Below, in pieces: positions 7,980 through 16,097 of a stretch of DNA of 64,000 nucleotides. The notes beneath the pieces were generated by a model. That model worked only from the letters and a program-made list of their open reading frames with translations, was not told the origin of the DNA and searched no databases. Location: positions 62,001 to 126,000 of the forward strand of contig JAHBXL010000006.1 in assembly GCA_019636495.1 (NCBI GenBank), given 5' to 3'. A program made the position numbers and the translations under genes. How positions within the stretch are numbered: the first letter of the stretch is position 1; each line of letters begins with the position of its first letter. This DNA is from Phycisphaeraceae bacterium. Lineage in GTDB: Bacteria > Planctomycetota > Phycisphaerae > Phycisphaerales > UBA1924.

Positions 7980-9398
7980 ATGAACACGCTCAAGTCGCTC
8001 AACCCCGCCAGCGGCGAAGTCGTCGGCGAGGTGCCCATCACGCCCGTCGGACAGATCTCGGCCATTGTCGCCCGTTCGCGCCTTGCGCAACAGGGGCCGG
8101 ACGGCCTGAGCGGGTGGGGCGGGCTCAGCATCGCCGAGCGCGTGGAGATCCTGAAGCCCGCGGGCGCGAGGCTGGGCTCTCGCGCCGCGGAACTCGGCAG
8201 GCTCCTCACGCTCGAGATGGGCAAGCCGCTGAAGGAAGGCATCGGCGAGGTGAAGGGGTGCGCTGGCGGCGAGGACGGCGCGGGGTGGGCGGAAGAACTC
8301 GAAGAGATCGCCGCGGCGATCGCGCCCGAGACCATCGAAGATGACAAGACCCGCTCGACGGTCTACCGCGACCCCTTCGGTGTGTGCGCGGCGATCACGC
8401 CGTGGAACTTCCCCATGCTGATGGTGCACTGGCAGGTGCTGCCCGCGCTCGTCGCGGGCAACACCGTCGTGCTCAAGCCCAGCGAGGAGACGCCGCTGAT
8501 CGCGCAGGCGTACGCCGATGCGCTCAACGAAGTGCTGCCGCGGGATGTGCTGATCGTGGTGCACGGCAACGAGCAGCAGGGCAAGGCGCTCGTCGCGGCG
8601 GATGTTGACCTGATCACGTTCACCGGCTCGCGCGGCGCGGGCAAGCACATCCTCGCGGAGGCGAGCAAGGGCCTGAAGCGCGTCATCCTCGAACTGGGCG
8701 GCAAGGACCCGATGGTCGTTTTGCCGGGGGCGGATGTGCAGAAGGCCGCGGAGTTCGCCGCGCGGAACGGCTTCCGCAACGCCGGGCAGGTGTGCGTGAG
8801 CACGGAGCGCGTGTACGTCCACAAAGATGTGGAGAAGCCATTCGTCGATGCGCTGCTGGTTGAGGCGAAGAAGTTCGCGCCGGGGCCGGGGATCGAGGAC
8901 AAGGCGGCGATCGGCCCGATGGTGAACGCGCGGCAGCGCGACCACGTGCTGCGGCAGGTGCGCGAGGCGGTGAAGCAGGGGGCGCATGTGGCGTGCGGAC
9001 CTGATGGATCCGCTTCAGCCGGAGCGCCGGCAAGCAACTTCGTTGCGCCGATCGTGCTGACGAACGTGACGCACGAGATGGAGGTCGCGCGCGAAGAGAC
9101 CTTCGGCCCGGTGCTGACGGTGACCACCGTCGCCGATGACGGCGAGGCGCTGCGGCTCGCCAACGACACGAAGTTCGGCCTGGGCGCGGTGGTCTTCGGA
9201 GAACCCGGTCGCGCGGCGAAACTCGCCCGCAAAATCTGCTCGGGCATGATCGGCATCAACCGCGGCATCGGCGGAGCCCGCGGCCCCAAAGGCGGCACGC
9301 CCTGGGTCGGCGCCCGCGAGAGCGGCTACGGCTTCCACTCCGGGCCGGAGGGGCACAGGCAGTTCTGCCAGGTGCGGGTGGTGAGTGAGGGGAGATAG
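7980..9398 (+). CDS. NAD(P)+-dependent aldehyde dehydrogenase
   Basis: A 472-residue class 3-fold aldehyde dehydrogenase that oxidises an aldehyde to the acid. Visible landmarks are AITPWNFPMLMVHW and NTVVLKPSEETPL. The general-base motif ILELGGKDPM has Glu near residue 236. The nucleophile sits in GFRNAGQVCVSTERVYVH, with Cys near residue 271, and EETFGPVLTV follows. The overall pattern is closest to succinate-semialdehyde-type enzymes, but the substrate cannot be assigned. ATG 7980 (MNTLKSLNPASGEVVGE) gives the standard N-terminus. A short variable stretch (DGSASAGAPASN) lies near residues 341-352. Confidence 0.92.
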   Translation: MNTLKSLNPASGEVVGEVPITPVGQISAIVARSRLAQQGPDGLSGWGGLSIAERVEILKPAGARLGSRAAELGRLLTLEMGKPLKEGIGEVKGCAGGEDGAGWAEELEEIAAAIAPETIEDDKTRSTVYRDPFGVCAAITPWNFPMLMVHWQVLPALVAGNTVVLKPSEETPLIAQAYADALNEVLPRDVLIVVHGNEQQGKALVAADVDLITFTGSRGAGKHILAEASKGLKRVILELGGKDPMVVLPGADVQKAAEFAARNGFRNAGQVCVSTERVYVHKDVEKPFVDALLVEAKKFAPGPGIEDKAAIGPMVNARQRDHVLRQVREAVKQGAHVACGPDGSASAGAPASNFVAPIVLTNVTHEMEVAREETFGPVLTVTTVADDGEALRLANDTKFGLGAVVFGEPGRAAKLARKICSGMIGINRGIGGARGPKGGTPWVGARESGYGFHSGPEGHRQFCQVRVVSEGR

Positions 9399-9419
9399 CG
9401 CACGATCGGGATAGGGCAA

Positions 9420-9519
9420 GCAACTTTTCGGCTGCTCCGCAACGCCCTCCCTGACGGTCGGGCTGCTTATTCGGTCGGGCTGCTTACACGGGCAGGATGC
9501 CCGTGCTACGTTGGGCGGG
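9420..9519. repeat. Short intergenic repeat with direct and inverted copies
   Basis: Between the dehydrogenase stop and the sucD stop, GGTCGGGCTGCTTA-like units occur twice in tandem (about 9460-9487). They are followed by ACGGGCAGGATGCCCGTGCT, where GGGCA and TGCCC can form a small hairpin. It could act as a bidirectional termination region for the converging genes, although no T-tract is present. Confidence 0.45.
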
Positions 9520-10620
9520 TCACGCCAGCCCCATCGCCTTGGCCATCGCGCTGCCCATGTCGGCCGGGCTCATCGCGACGCTCACGCCCGCTTCCTGAAG
9601 CGCCTTGATCTTCGCATCCGCGGTGTCGTCGGCCCCGCCGATGATCGCCCCCGCGTGCCCCATGCGCTTGCCGGGGGGCGCGGTGCGCCCGGCGATGAAC
9701 GCCGCGACGGGCTTGGTGAGCCTGCCGCTCTTGCGTGCCGCGGCCACCCACTTCGCCGCATCGATCTCGTCGCTCCCGCCGATCTCGCCGATCATCAAGA
9801 TGCCGTGCGTGTCGGGGTCCTGCGCGAAGAGTTCGAGGCACTCGATGTGATTGAGGCCGCGGATCGGGTCGCCGCCGATGCCGATGCACGTGCTCTGCGC
9901 CAGGCCGAGGCGCGAGGTCTGCCAGACGGCTTCATAGGTGAGGGTGCCGGAGCGCGAGACGATTCCGACGGACTTGCCGGTCTTGGCTTCACTCACGTGC
10001 GTGTGGATGTAGCCGGGCATGATGCCGATCTTGCAACCGCCACCGGGGCCGCCGCCCGTCAGGCCGCGCTTGCCGGATGATGTGTAGGGATCGCTTGGGC
10101 CTTCGCCGCCGCCGGTCTTCGGGCCGGGCGTGATGATGCCGGGGCAGTTGGGGCCGATGAGTGTGAACCTCCGGGTGGCACTCTCTTTGGTGGCACTGCT
10201 CTCCAGAGCAGTGCAGTGCCTTCCTCCGCTCTGGAGAGCGGAGCCACCAGGAGCAAAGCCACCAGAACCATTCATCTCATCGAGCACCGCGCGCGTGCGG
10301 ACCATGTCCTGCACCGGCACGCCCTCGGTGATGCAGCAGATGACGCGGATGCCCGCATCCGCGGCCTCCAGGATCGCATCCGCCGCGAACGCAGGCGGGA
10401 CGAAGATCATCGTCGCCTCGGCGCCGGTGGCCTTCACAGCCTGATCGACGGTGTCGAAGATGGGCAGGCCGTTGGCATCCTTGGTGCCGCCCTTCCCGGG
10501 CGTCACGCCGCCCATGAGGCGCGTGCCGTAGTGCAGGCAGCCCTTGGTGTGTACGGCCCCGAACGAGCCGGTGATGCCCTGACAGATGACGCGGGTTTCA
10601 GCGTTGACGAGTACGGCCAT
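9520..10620 (-). CDS. sucD: Succinyl-CoA synthetase alpha subunit with two in-frame insertions
   Basis: The alpha subunit binds CoA and carries the phosphohistidine in the ADP/GDP-forming TCA-cycle step. Core motifs are intact: [60 protein letters not shown] and [12 protein letters not shown] (active His). At 366 residues it is ~70 longer than usual. An extra segment of about 34 residues (~117-150, Gly/Ser/Ala-rich) precedes [11 protein letters not shown]. Another of ~29 residues (~167-195, starting [12 protein letters not shown]) follows GIITPG. The first is encoded by a palindromic DNA element. Both fall beside the nucleotide/CoA-binding loop. No sucC is adjacent. Confidence 0.93.
   Translation of the reverse strand: MAVLVNAETRVICQGITGSFGAVHTKGCLHYGTRLMGGVTPGKGGTKDANGLPIFDTVDQAVKATGAEATMIFVPPAFAADAILEAADAGIRVICCITEGVPVQDMVRTRAVLDEMNGSGGFAPGGSALQSGGRHCTALESSATKESATRRFTLIGPNCPGIITPGPKTGGGEGPSDPYTSSGKRGLTGGGPGGGCKIGIMPGYIHTHVSEAKTGKSVGIVSRSGTLTYEAVWQTSRLGLAQSTCIGIGGDPIRGLNHIECLELFAQDPDTHGILMIGEIGGSDEIDAAKWVAAARKSGRLTKPVAAFIAGRTAPPGKRMGHAGAIIGGADDTADAKIKALQEAGVSVAMSPADMGSAMAKAMGLA
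10189..10248. repeat. Palindromic element inserted in frame in sucD
   Basis: Two arms, 10189-10213 (starting GGTGGCACTGCTCTCC) and 10224-10248 (ending GAGCGGAGCCACC), are inverted copies matching at about 20 of 25 positions. They are separated by 10 bases. Each arm also contains its own small palindrome (GCTCTCCAGAGC / GCTCTGGAGAGC). A partial third copy of GGTGGCACTC lies just outside at 10174-10183. The element coincides with the non-conserved extra segment of SucD, so it appears to be an insertion that kept the reading frame. Confidence 0.75.
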
Positions 10621-10705
10621 AGTGGGCGGAGTGTATGGGGCGGGGGGACAGATTTTCAGATTGGCAGAGGAGCAGATTTTCAGATCAAGCCGGGCGGCTC
10701 TCCCT

Positions 10706-10762
10706 CCTGCCTTCTGCTATCTGCTCCCTGCTCTCTGCTCTCTGCTCTCTGCTCTCTCTCTG
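10706..10762. repeat. Simple pyrimidine-rich tandem repeat (TGCTCTC units)
   Basis: The spacer before the stop of the prenyltransferase-fold gene contains at least four consecutive TGCTCTC heptamers. They are flanked by near-copies such as TGCTATC and TGCTCCC. Further 5', AGATTTTCAGAT units recur at 10650-10685. It looks like slippage-prone spacer DNA rather than a regulatory site. Confidence 0.6.
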
Positions 10763-12007
10763 CTATCTCGTCTCCGCCGCCCACTCCGCGGGCCTGGGCA
10801 TTTCGGGCATCAGCAGCGCCATCACGCTCATCGCGGTGCCGTAGTTGGCCGAGCGCGGGAAGATGCGGTCGTTCCACGAGCCATCATCGAGCCGCACCGA
10901 GAAGAGCAACTGCCCGAGGCGGCGGCGATACTCGGCCCGCTCGCGCTGCGGCAGCAGCTCGATCGCCTGCCCCGCGTAGTAGTGCGCGTAGTAGAAGTAG
11001 TACGGCGCGACGCCATAGGGCGGGATGTGCGTCCCCGTGCCCGCGCGGCGTTGATCGAGCCAGTCCCAATGCACGATGAACGCATCGATCGCGCCGCGGA
11101 CGCGCTCCGGGCTGCTGCGACCGGCCAGCGAGAGCGCGCACTCGGTGCACAGCATCCGCCCCACCGAGCCGGGCGTGGCCTCGGGTCGGCGATCCGCCGG
11201 ACCCGCGTACGACACCGAGCCCGTCGCGGACCGGCCGCGCTCCAGCGCTCCCAGCGCGCGCTCGACCATCTGCGCATCCACCGGGTACCCCTGCTTCTTC
11301 GCCTCGAACAGCATCGTCAGCGTCGGCGCGGTCATGAACGGTGACGACGGATTCGGTTTCTTCAGCCCCGCGGGCATCGAGTAGTTCCATCCGCCCGACT
11401 CCGGAATCTCGGTCTTGTGCACGCCGTCGAGATACCACCGGATCGCCGCGTCCACCTTCGCCTTCATGTCGTCGGGCACGGCCTTGCGGTCCTGCATCGT
11501 GAGCAGGAACCACGCGCCGTAGGTGTATCCCCAGCCCCGAACGTCGTACGTCTTCTCATGCGAGGGGACCATCTCGGCGTGGTCGAGCCCGGCGATGACA
11601 AACTCCGCCGCGCGGCGGACGGCACCGTGCCGCGCCTCATCGGCCTCATACCCCGGTGCCTGCAACAGGCACATGCCCGAGATGCCCGTTCCGCCGATGC
11701 GGTAGCCGATGGGGATCTGTCCGCGCTCGCGGTACACGCCCTCGTAGGGCCATTCCGCCTTGGTGTCGCCTTCCTGCATGGAGACGATGATCTCGACGCC
11801 GCGCGTCACCGCCGCGGCGAGCGCGTCCTTGTCCGGCGCGGGCGTGTCCTTCTTGGCGAGCATGGGCGCGGGGGTCGGCGCGGGCGCGGCACGCGGTCTC
11901 GGCGCACGGCGCTCGGCCTGCTCGGAGTCCTGCTGCGCGGGTTGATTCTGACCGAACGCCGCGGAGCCGCCAACAACGAGAATGCACGCCGCGAACTGCT
12001 TGATCAT
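10763..12007 (-). CDS. Exported protein with prenyltransferase/squalene-cyclase-like alpha-barrel fold
   Basis: A 414-residue protein. ATG 12007 opens a clean signal peptide (MIKQFAACILVVGGSAAFGQ). A Pro/Ala-rich linker follows, then a region of repeated helical hairpins. Typical segments are ALAAAVTRGVEIIVSMQEGD, YDVRGWGYTYGAWFLL and MQDRKAVPDDMKAKVDAAIR, with ESGGWNYSMPAG and a C-terminal DDGSWNDRIFP. The QxxDGSW-like and GGWxY turns recall terpenoid-cyclase/prenyltransferase repeats. The DxDD catalytic motif of squalene-hopene cyclases is not seen, so enzymatic cyclase activity is doubtful. Planctomycetes carry many such exported proteins of unknown role. It is divergent from the hydrolase gene, sharing an 88-base spacer. 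Confidence 0.72.
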   Translation of the reverse strand: MIKQFAACILVVGGSAAFGQNQPAQQDSEQAERRAPRPRAAPAPTPAPMLAKKDTPAPDKDALAAAVTRGVEIIVSMQEGDTKAEWPYEGVYRERGQIPIGYRIGGTGISGMCLLQAPGYEADEARHGAVRRAAEFVIAGLDHAEMVPSHEKTYDVRGWGYTYGAWFLLTMQDRKAVPDDMKAKVDAAIRWYLDGVHKTEIPESGGWNYSMPAGLKKPNPSSPFMTAPTLTMLFEAKKQGYPVDAQMVERALGALERGRSATGSVSYAGPADRRPEATPGSVGRMLCTECALSLAGRSSPERVRGAIDAFIVHWDWLDQRRAGTGTHIPPYGVAPYYFYYAHYYAGQAIELLPQRERAEYRRRLGQLLFSVRLDDGSWNDRIFPRSANYGTAMSVMALLMPEMPRPAEWAAETR

Positions 12008-12095
12008 GGGACTGCCTCGATTCCCCGCCGCGCCGGTATCCGATGCCTGACCACCAGCATACCGCCCCGACCGCGTTTGGTGGTAGGATGAAGCC

Positions 12096-13463
12096 ATGAA
12101 CACGCGCACGATGGTGGGCCGGGTCTCCCAGCCGGCCATTCAACTCGCCGTGGCCGCAGTGGCACTCCCGCTGTTCTCCGCCTTCGCCGCCGCGGCAGGC
12201 ATTTGCGGAGAGACTCCTCCGCCGACCATCCCCGCCGCGTCCGTCCAACCGCCCGAAGCGGCCCGGCCTCGCGCGACCGCGACCGACCTGGCGCGGGCGT
12301 ACATCGAACTGGAGCGAGCGTTCTTCGCCGCGCCGGTCGAGCGGGAACTCTGCCGCGAGGTGAACATCGCGTTCGATGAAGCGTCCCTGCTGTTCTTCTC
12401 GGGGGACTTTGCGCGGGTGGTGGAGATTGTGAACGCGCAGACGGCGCGGATCATGGAGACAGGAGGTCTCAAACCCCACGTGCTGCGCGGGCCGCGTGAA
12501 GAGGGAGCGCTTGAAGCTGGTCCTCTTCGTGGATCTGATCAAGTGGCGCTCGAGATTGCTGACTTCGTCGCGGAGTCCGAAACCGATGGCTTGCTGCAAA
12601 AGGTACAGTGGCCCGCGAACTCCGAATTGGTGTGGCGCGAGCGTCGCTTACTCCTGTCGCGTGTCGAGACTCGCGGGACAATGGAGTCTCTGCTTTTCAG
12701 TTCGCGATCTCTTGCGACCGAGCTTGGCGGTGAGTACCGGAGAGTCATACACGGCGAACACCCCTACACCCGCCGCCGCGGCGACCTCTGGCGGCCATTC
12801 TTCATCGACGATCAGCCCGCGCCGATGCGCCTGTTCTGTCCCGAGAACCGCGAGCCCCCCGCCGCGGGATGGCCGCTGGTCATCGCGCTGCACGGCGCGG
12901 GCGGGAACGAGCACATGTTCTTCGCGGCGTACGGCGTGGGCCGCATCAAGCAACTCGCCCAGCAGCACGGCTTTGTCGTCGCCTGCCCGCAGAACTCGCC
13001 GTTCTCGGCCCAAGCGTCGATCTTCGATGCGCTGGTCGATTCCATCGCGCTCGACTACCCGATCGACCGCTCACGCATCTACCTCGTCGGGCATTCCATG
13101 GGCGCGGCGGTCGCGCTGGCGTGGAGCAAGGGACGGCACGACAAGGTCGCCGCGAGCGCGCTCATCGCCGGCGCGGGCCGGCTCTCGCCGCGGGACACAC
13201 TCCCGCCCACGCTCGTGATTGCGCCCGAACTCGACGGGTTGATCGCCGCGAAGTCGATCATCGACAACGCCGAACGCGCCGCCGCGGCGGGCGTGAAGGT
13301 GGAAGTGCGCGAGATCAAGGACTACGGCCACACGCTGGTCGTCGGGCACGTGCTGCCCGAGGTGATCGAGTGGCTGTTGAACCACACCCGCGAAGGCGAC
13401 GCGCCGGCGCCGCCCGCGCCCCCTGCATCGCCGCGAACCGCCAAACAAGGAGCCGCCCCATGA
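12096..13463 (+). CDS. Exported alpha/beta-hydrolase
   Basis: A 455-residue protein with an N-terminal signal (about residues 17-34) and an uncharacterised helical region to ~230. An alpha/beta-hydrolase domain begins at WPLVIALHGAGGNEHMFF, whose HGAGG forms the oxyanion turn. The nucleophile is in YLVGHSMGAAVAL (Ser ~333), the acid in IAPELDGLIAAK (Asp ~380), and the His in KDYGHTLVVGH (~411). The family includes feruloyl-esterase and dienelactone-hydrolase-like enzymes; the substrate is unknown. The C-terminal tail is Pro/Ala-rich. Its TGA overlaps the start of the following lipoprotein gene, so the two are translationally coupled. Confidence 0.82.
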   Translation: MNTRTMVGRVSQPAIQLAVAAVALPLFSAFAAAAGICGETPPPTIPAASVQPPEAARPRATATDLARAYIELERAFFAAPVERELCREVNIAFDEASLLFFSGDFARVVEIVNAQTARIMETGGLKPHVLRGPREEGALEAGPLRGSDQVALEIADFVAESETDGLLQKVQWPANSELVWRERRLLLSRVETRGTMESLLFSSRSLATELGGEYRRVIHGEHPYTRRRGDLWRPFFIDDQPAPMRLFCPENREPPAAGWPLVIALHGAGGNEHMFFAAYGVGRIKQLAQQHGFVVACPQNSPFSAQASIFDALVDSIALDYPIDRSRIYLVGHSMGAAVALAWSKGRHDKVAASALIAGAGRLSPRDTLPPTLVIAPELDGLIAAKSIIDNAERAAAAGVKVEVREIKDYGHTLVVGHVLPEVIEWLLNHTREGDAPAPPAPPASPRTAKQGAAP

Positions 13464-13771
13464 TGTCCCGAATCGCTGTTTCGGTCGCGCTCGCCGCGTG
13501 CCTGCTCGCCAGCGCGTGCGAAGAGAAGATCACGGTCGAAAACTACGACCGCATCACCAACGGCATGACCATCGCGCAGGTCGAGAAGATCCTCGGCTCG
13601 GGCAAGGACGACACCTCGCACCAGGGGACCAGTATCGGCACGTCGGGCATCGCATCGGCCAGCAGATCCACGGACCAGGTCTTCGTGTGGGAAGACAAGA
13701 GCGGGGCGAAGATCATCGTGGTCTTCCAGGATGGCAAGGTGGTGCAGAAGAGCAAGCAGAACCTGGAGTGA
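13460..13771 (+). CDS. Small lipoprotein with SmpA/DUF3862-like domain
   Basis: A 103-residue protein. The signal peptide ends in the lipobox LLASAC, so Cys should be lipidated. The mature part reads YDRITNGMTIAQVEKILGSG, then a Ser/Thr-rich loop, then VFVWEDKSGAKIIVVFQDGK. This is the compact beta-sheet pattern of DUF3862 and BamE/SmpA-type domains. Function is unknown; relatives are periplasmic or outer-membrane associated. The start overlaps the upstream hydrolase stop (ATGA at 13460), indicating a two-gene operon. Confidence 0.78.
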   Translation: MMSRIAVSVALAACLLASACEEKITVENYDRITNGMTIAQVEKILGSGKDDTSHQGTSIGTSGIASASRSTDQVFVWEDKSGAKIIVVFQDGKVVQKSKQNLE

Positions 13772-13957
13772 GGGGATGGCGGAGTGCGGATTTTTGATTT
13801 TGGATTGGGGACTTTGGGTTGAGAACCCCGGAACCCCGGAACCCGGAACCCGAGACCCGCCCCCGTTCGCGGCCCCGTGGAATGGCCGCGGGCGGGGCCT
13901 ATACTGGCATCCCGTGGCCCAAGCCAACCGCCGCGGCGACCGATAGCAGACATACGA
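13772..13957. other. Spacer with short GGAACCC repeats and a possible tRNA promoter
   Basis: The first half is unusually AT-rich for this genome (GATTTTTGATTTTGGATTGG). It then turns into reiterated GGAACCCC/GGAACCC units near 13828-13856. Positions 13900-13905 read TATACT, a good -10 hexamer about 55 bases before tRNA-Ile, but no convincing -35 was found at the right spacing. Confidence 0.45.
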
Positions 13958-14031
13958 AGGCCTGTAGCTCAGTTGGCTAGAGCGCACCCCTGATAAGGGT
14001 GAGGTCGGCAGTTCGACCCTGCCCAGGCCTA
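13958..14031 (+). tRNA. tRNA-Ile (anticodon GAT)
   Basis: A 74-nucleotide cloverleaf. The acceptor AGGCCTG pairs with CAGGCCT. The D arm is GCTC/GAGC, and the anticodon stem CACCC/GGGTG encloses loop CTGATAA (anticodon GAT). The T arm GGCAG/CTGCC encloses TTCGACC. The discriminator is A, and CCA is not encoded. Confidence 0.97.
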
Positions 14032-14069
14032 TTTGATCGACCCCGGCACCCGAAGCAGCCGGGGTCGTG

Positions 14070-14450
14070 TCATTTTTGGATCGGCGCTCGCGGCGGCGCA
14101 GGCTCAGCGCTCCGCAGCGTCAGCCCGCACTCCGGACAGATGGGGGCCTTGAGGTTCTTGAGGGAGTAGCCGCATTGTGGGCACTCGGTCGCGGGGCCGG
14201 GCACGGGCACCAGCCAGCGCGCCAGCGGGCGGCTCGTCGCGGCGAGCACGAGCGCGGGAACCCAGAACGCGCCGAGGACCGCGAGCACCGGGACGGCGAG
14301 ATACTCAAACCCGCTGAAGCGCCCAATGCGCGACTGAAAGGCCATGCCCGCGGCCAGAGCGCCGACCAGCACCAGCAGCAGCGCGATGGCGCGCACGATC
14401 ACCAGGCACAGGTGGCGGCGCTGCAGGATGACGCGTGCATCAACGCTCAT
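14070..14450 (-). CDS. Small membrane protein with C-terminal zinc ribbon
   Basis: A 126-residue protein. Two predicted transmembrane helices (about residues 14-38 and 49-71) are followed by a C-terminal zinc ribbon ECPQCGYSLKNLKAPICPEC, with two CxxC pairs. The ribbon would face the cytoplasm if the N-terminus is inside. This membrane-plus-ribbon architecture recurs in planctomycetes (see the gene at 17606), with no known function. It is convergent with tRNA-Ile and immediately downstream of the PEP-CTERM-like gene. Confidence 0.68.
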   Translation of the reverse strand: MSVDARVILQRRHLCLVIVRAIALLLVLVGALAAGMAFQSRIGRFSGFEYLAVPVLAVLGAFWVPALVLAATSRPLARWLVPVPGPATECPQCGYSLKNLKAPICPECGLTLRSAEPAPPRAPIQK

Positions 14451-14459
14451 GCGGGCATG

Positions 14460-14822
14460 CTACCGCTCGCGACGGCGGCGTGCGCACAGGCCCGCCAGCG
14501 CGAGCAGCCCCGCCGCGCCCGGCGCGGGAACGGGGCTGGGAGCCTGCCGCGCCGGCATGACAAAGTCCGGCGATTCGGGCCGCACGGCGAACACGGGGCG
14601 CGGCGAGAACGTCGCGCCTGTGGGGTCGAGCAGCGCGGCGACCTCGGATGGTGGCTCGCCGAAAACCGGCGCGGCGGGCTCGACCACCACGACCGACTGG
14701 ATCAGCGCCGCGCTGCGGGTGTTGGACGATGGAACGAAGGTGTCGGGAGTGATGGTGGACTGCGCCGCGACAGGCGAGCCGAGTACGCACACCGCAACCA
14801 CGACAGCACCGAGCCGGACCAT
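14460..14822 (-). CDS. Short exported protein with PEP-CTERM-like tail
   Basis: A 120-residue protein. ATG 14822 opens a signal peptide (MVRLGAVVVAVCVLGSPVAA). The middle is low-complexity and Ser/Thr/Pro-rich. The C-terminus reads SPVPAPGAAGLLALAGLCA, followed by RRRRER. That is the Pro motif, hydrophobic helix and Arg cluster of PEP-CTERM exosortase-sorted proteins. It is probably attached to the envelope or processed by an exosortase, whose gene is not in this window. An 18-residue upstream extension is possible but unlike a signal peptide. Confidence 0.65.
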   Translation of the reverse strand: MVRLGAVVVAVCVLGSPVAAQSTITPDTFVPSSNTRSAALIQSVVVVEPAAPVFGEPPSEVAALLDPTGATFSPRPVFAVRPESPDFVMPARQAPSPVPAPGAAGLLALAGLCARRRRER

Positions 14823-14927
14823 CGGATCCTCCCTCCGTCCACGGCTCAATCTATCGTCGTCGCGCAGTGAACCCAAGCAGAAATCGCGCCGTGCGCGCGG
14901 GCGAGGTCCGAGAACGCGCGTGCGTCG

Positions 14928-16097
14928 TCAATGCCCGAACAGGTTCTTGTCCCCGAACATGCCCTCGGCCTCGAAGTGCGCCAGCGCCTCATCGACCGAC
15001 CGGAAGACCTTCGTCGCGGTCTCGGTGATGAACGGCGACGGGTTCTTCTTGGGCTTCCAGACGACGTACACCTCTTTGGTGTGCTCGAAGGCGTGCTGCA
15101 ACTCGCGCTCCACGCCGCTCGACAGCCCCGGCACGCCGCCGGGCAACTCGGGGATCAGACTCACGATCATGTCGGATTGATCGATGAGTTTGAAGTCCCG
15201 CATGTAGATCTGCCCGTCGATGTCGCCGGCGATATCCAGCACCTCGCGGACGCGCACGCGGATCGGATCCTTCGCGGCCTTGGACCCTCCGAAACTGTGC
15301 GGAACAACCTCCAGCCATTCATCGACCTTGCCCTCGGCCGCCTTGGCCACGGCACGATCGAGCAGCAGTTTCTCATCGACGTCGCCCGGATCGAACGTAA
15401 TGAAATGCTCGGCGAGTTTGGCGCGGAAGTGATCAATCTCCGCCAGCGTGTCGGGCATGTCCACCACGTGCGACATCGGGAACGATGGATACACCTTCTT
15501 GAGGCTCGGCCGGCAGACCAGGCGGAAGAGCGTTCGCCGCGTATCGGCGTGACGCCCGCGGGCCATGATGTAGAAGTTCGACCCGCCCCCCGCGCCCCCG
15601 CCCCCACCACCACCCCCGCCACCGGAAACCGCGCGACTCATCAGTTCCGTCGCGAGCAGTTCCTCCTCGCGCCAGACCATGCAGTCCTTCAGCGTCGCAT
15701 CGATGTCGTGCTCCTGGTGCAGACGGTGGTGCACGACCTCGATGTTGTCGACCAGGCAGATGAACAGGTCGGGCCGGAGCGCGGCGATCTGGTCATAGTC
15801 GAACGCCGCGAACAGCCCGTGCCGCCAGCGGAAAGTCGCGTGGGTGTTGACGATGATGTTCTTCTGGTCGCGCGCATCGGCGATGACGTCCTTGAACGCC
15901 GCCCGCCGGAGCGAGTTCAGGCGCGACAGGGGCAGATCGAGAATGCGACCAGGGCGCACATCGGGTGCCTCCTTGTACATCAGGTCGCCGATGTGGTACA
16001 TGGACAGGGCCTCGCCCTGCGCGCCGGCGAAGTCTCGCACGGCGTCGAGGTACTGCTTCTTGTCCATTCCGACCTGGCCGGTGATGATCGCTCGCAT
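14928..16097 (-). CDS. Nucleotide-kinase-like/deoxyribosyltransferase-like fusion with poly-Gly linker
   Basis: A 389-residue protein from ATG 16097. The N-terminal ~155 residues resemble an adenylate-kinase-type P-loop domain: IITGQVGMDKKQYLD in the Walker A position, then NIIVNTHATFRW and ALRPDLFICLVDN. A nearly pure glycine stretch follows at ~158-172. The C-terminal half includes DFKLIDQSDMIVSLIPEL and GVERELQHAFEHTKEVYVVW, the pattern of nucleoside 2-deoxyribosyltransferase-like folds that bind nucleotide bases. The P-loop is atypical (GQVGMDKK), so ATP binding is uncertain. Together the parts suggest nucleotide sensing or salvage, which is inference. Upstream 130 residues in frame look unlike protein. 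Confidence 0.6.
   Translation of the reverse strand: MRAIITGQVGMDKKQYLDAVRDFAGAQGEALSMYHIGDLMYKEAPDVRPGRILDLPLSRLNSLRRAAFKDVIADARDQKNIIVNTHATFRWRHGLFAAFDYDQIAALRPDLFICLVDNIEVVHHRLHQEHDIDATLKDCMVWREEELLATELMSRAVSGGGGGGGGGGAGGGSNFYIMARGRHADTRRTLFRLVCRPSLKKVYPSFPMSHVVDMPDTLAEIDHFRAKLAEHFITFDPGDVDEKLLLDRAVAKAAEGKVDEWLEVVPHSFGGSKAAKDPIRVRVREVLDIAGDIDGQIYMRDFKLIDQSDMIVSLIPELPGGVPGLSSGVERELQHAFEHTKEVYVVWKPKKNPSPFITETATKVFRSVDEALAHFEAEGMFGDKNLFGH

Noticed and set aside
10763-12007. Squalene-hopene cyclase (hopanoid synthesis)
   Set aside because: The repeats fit the fold, but no DxDD motif is visible and the protein has a signal peptide, so a cyclase call was not made.
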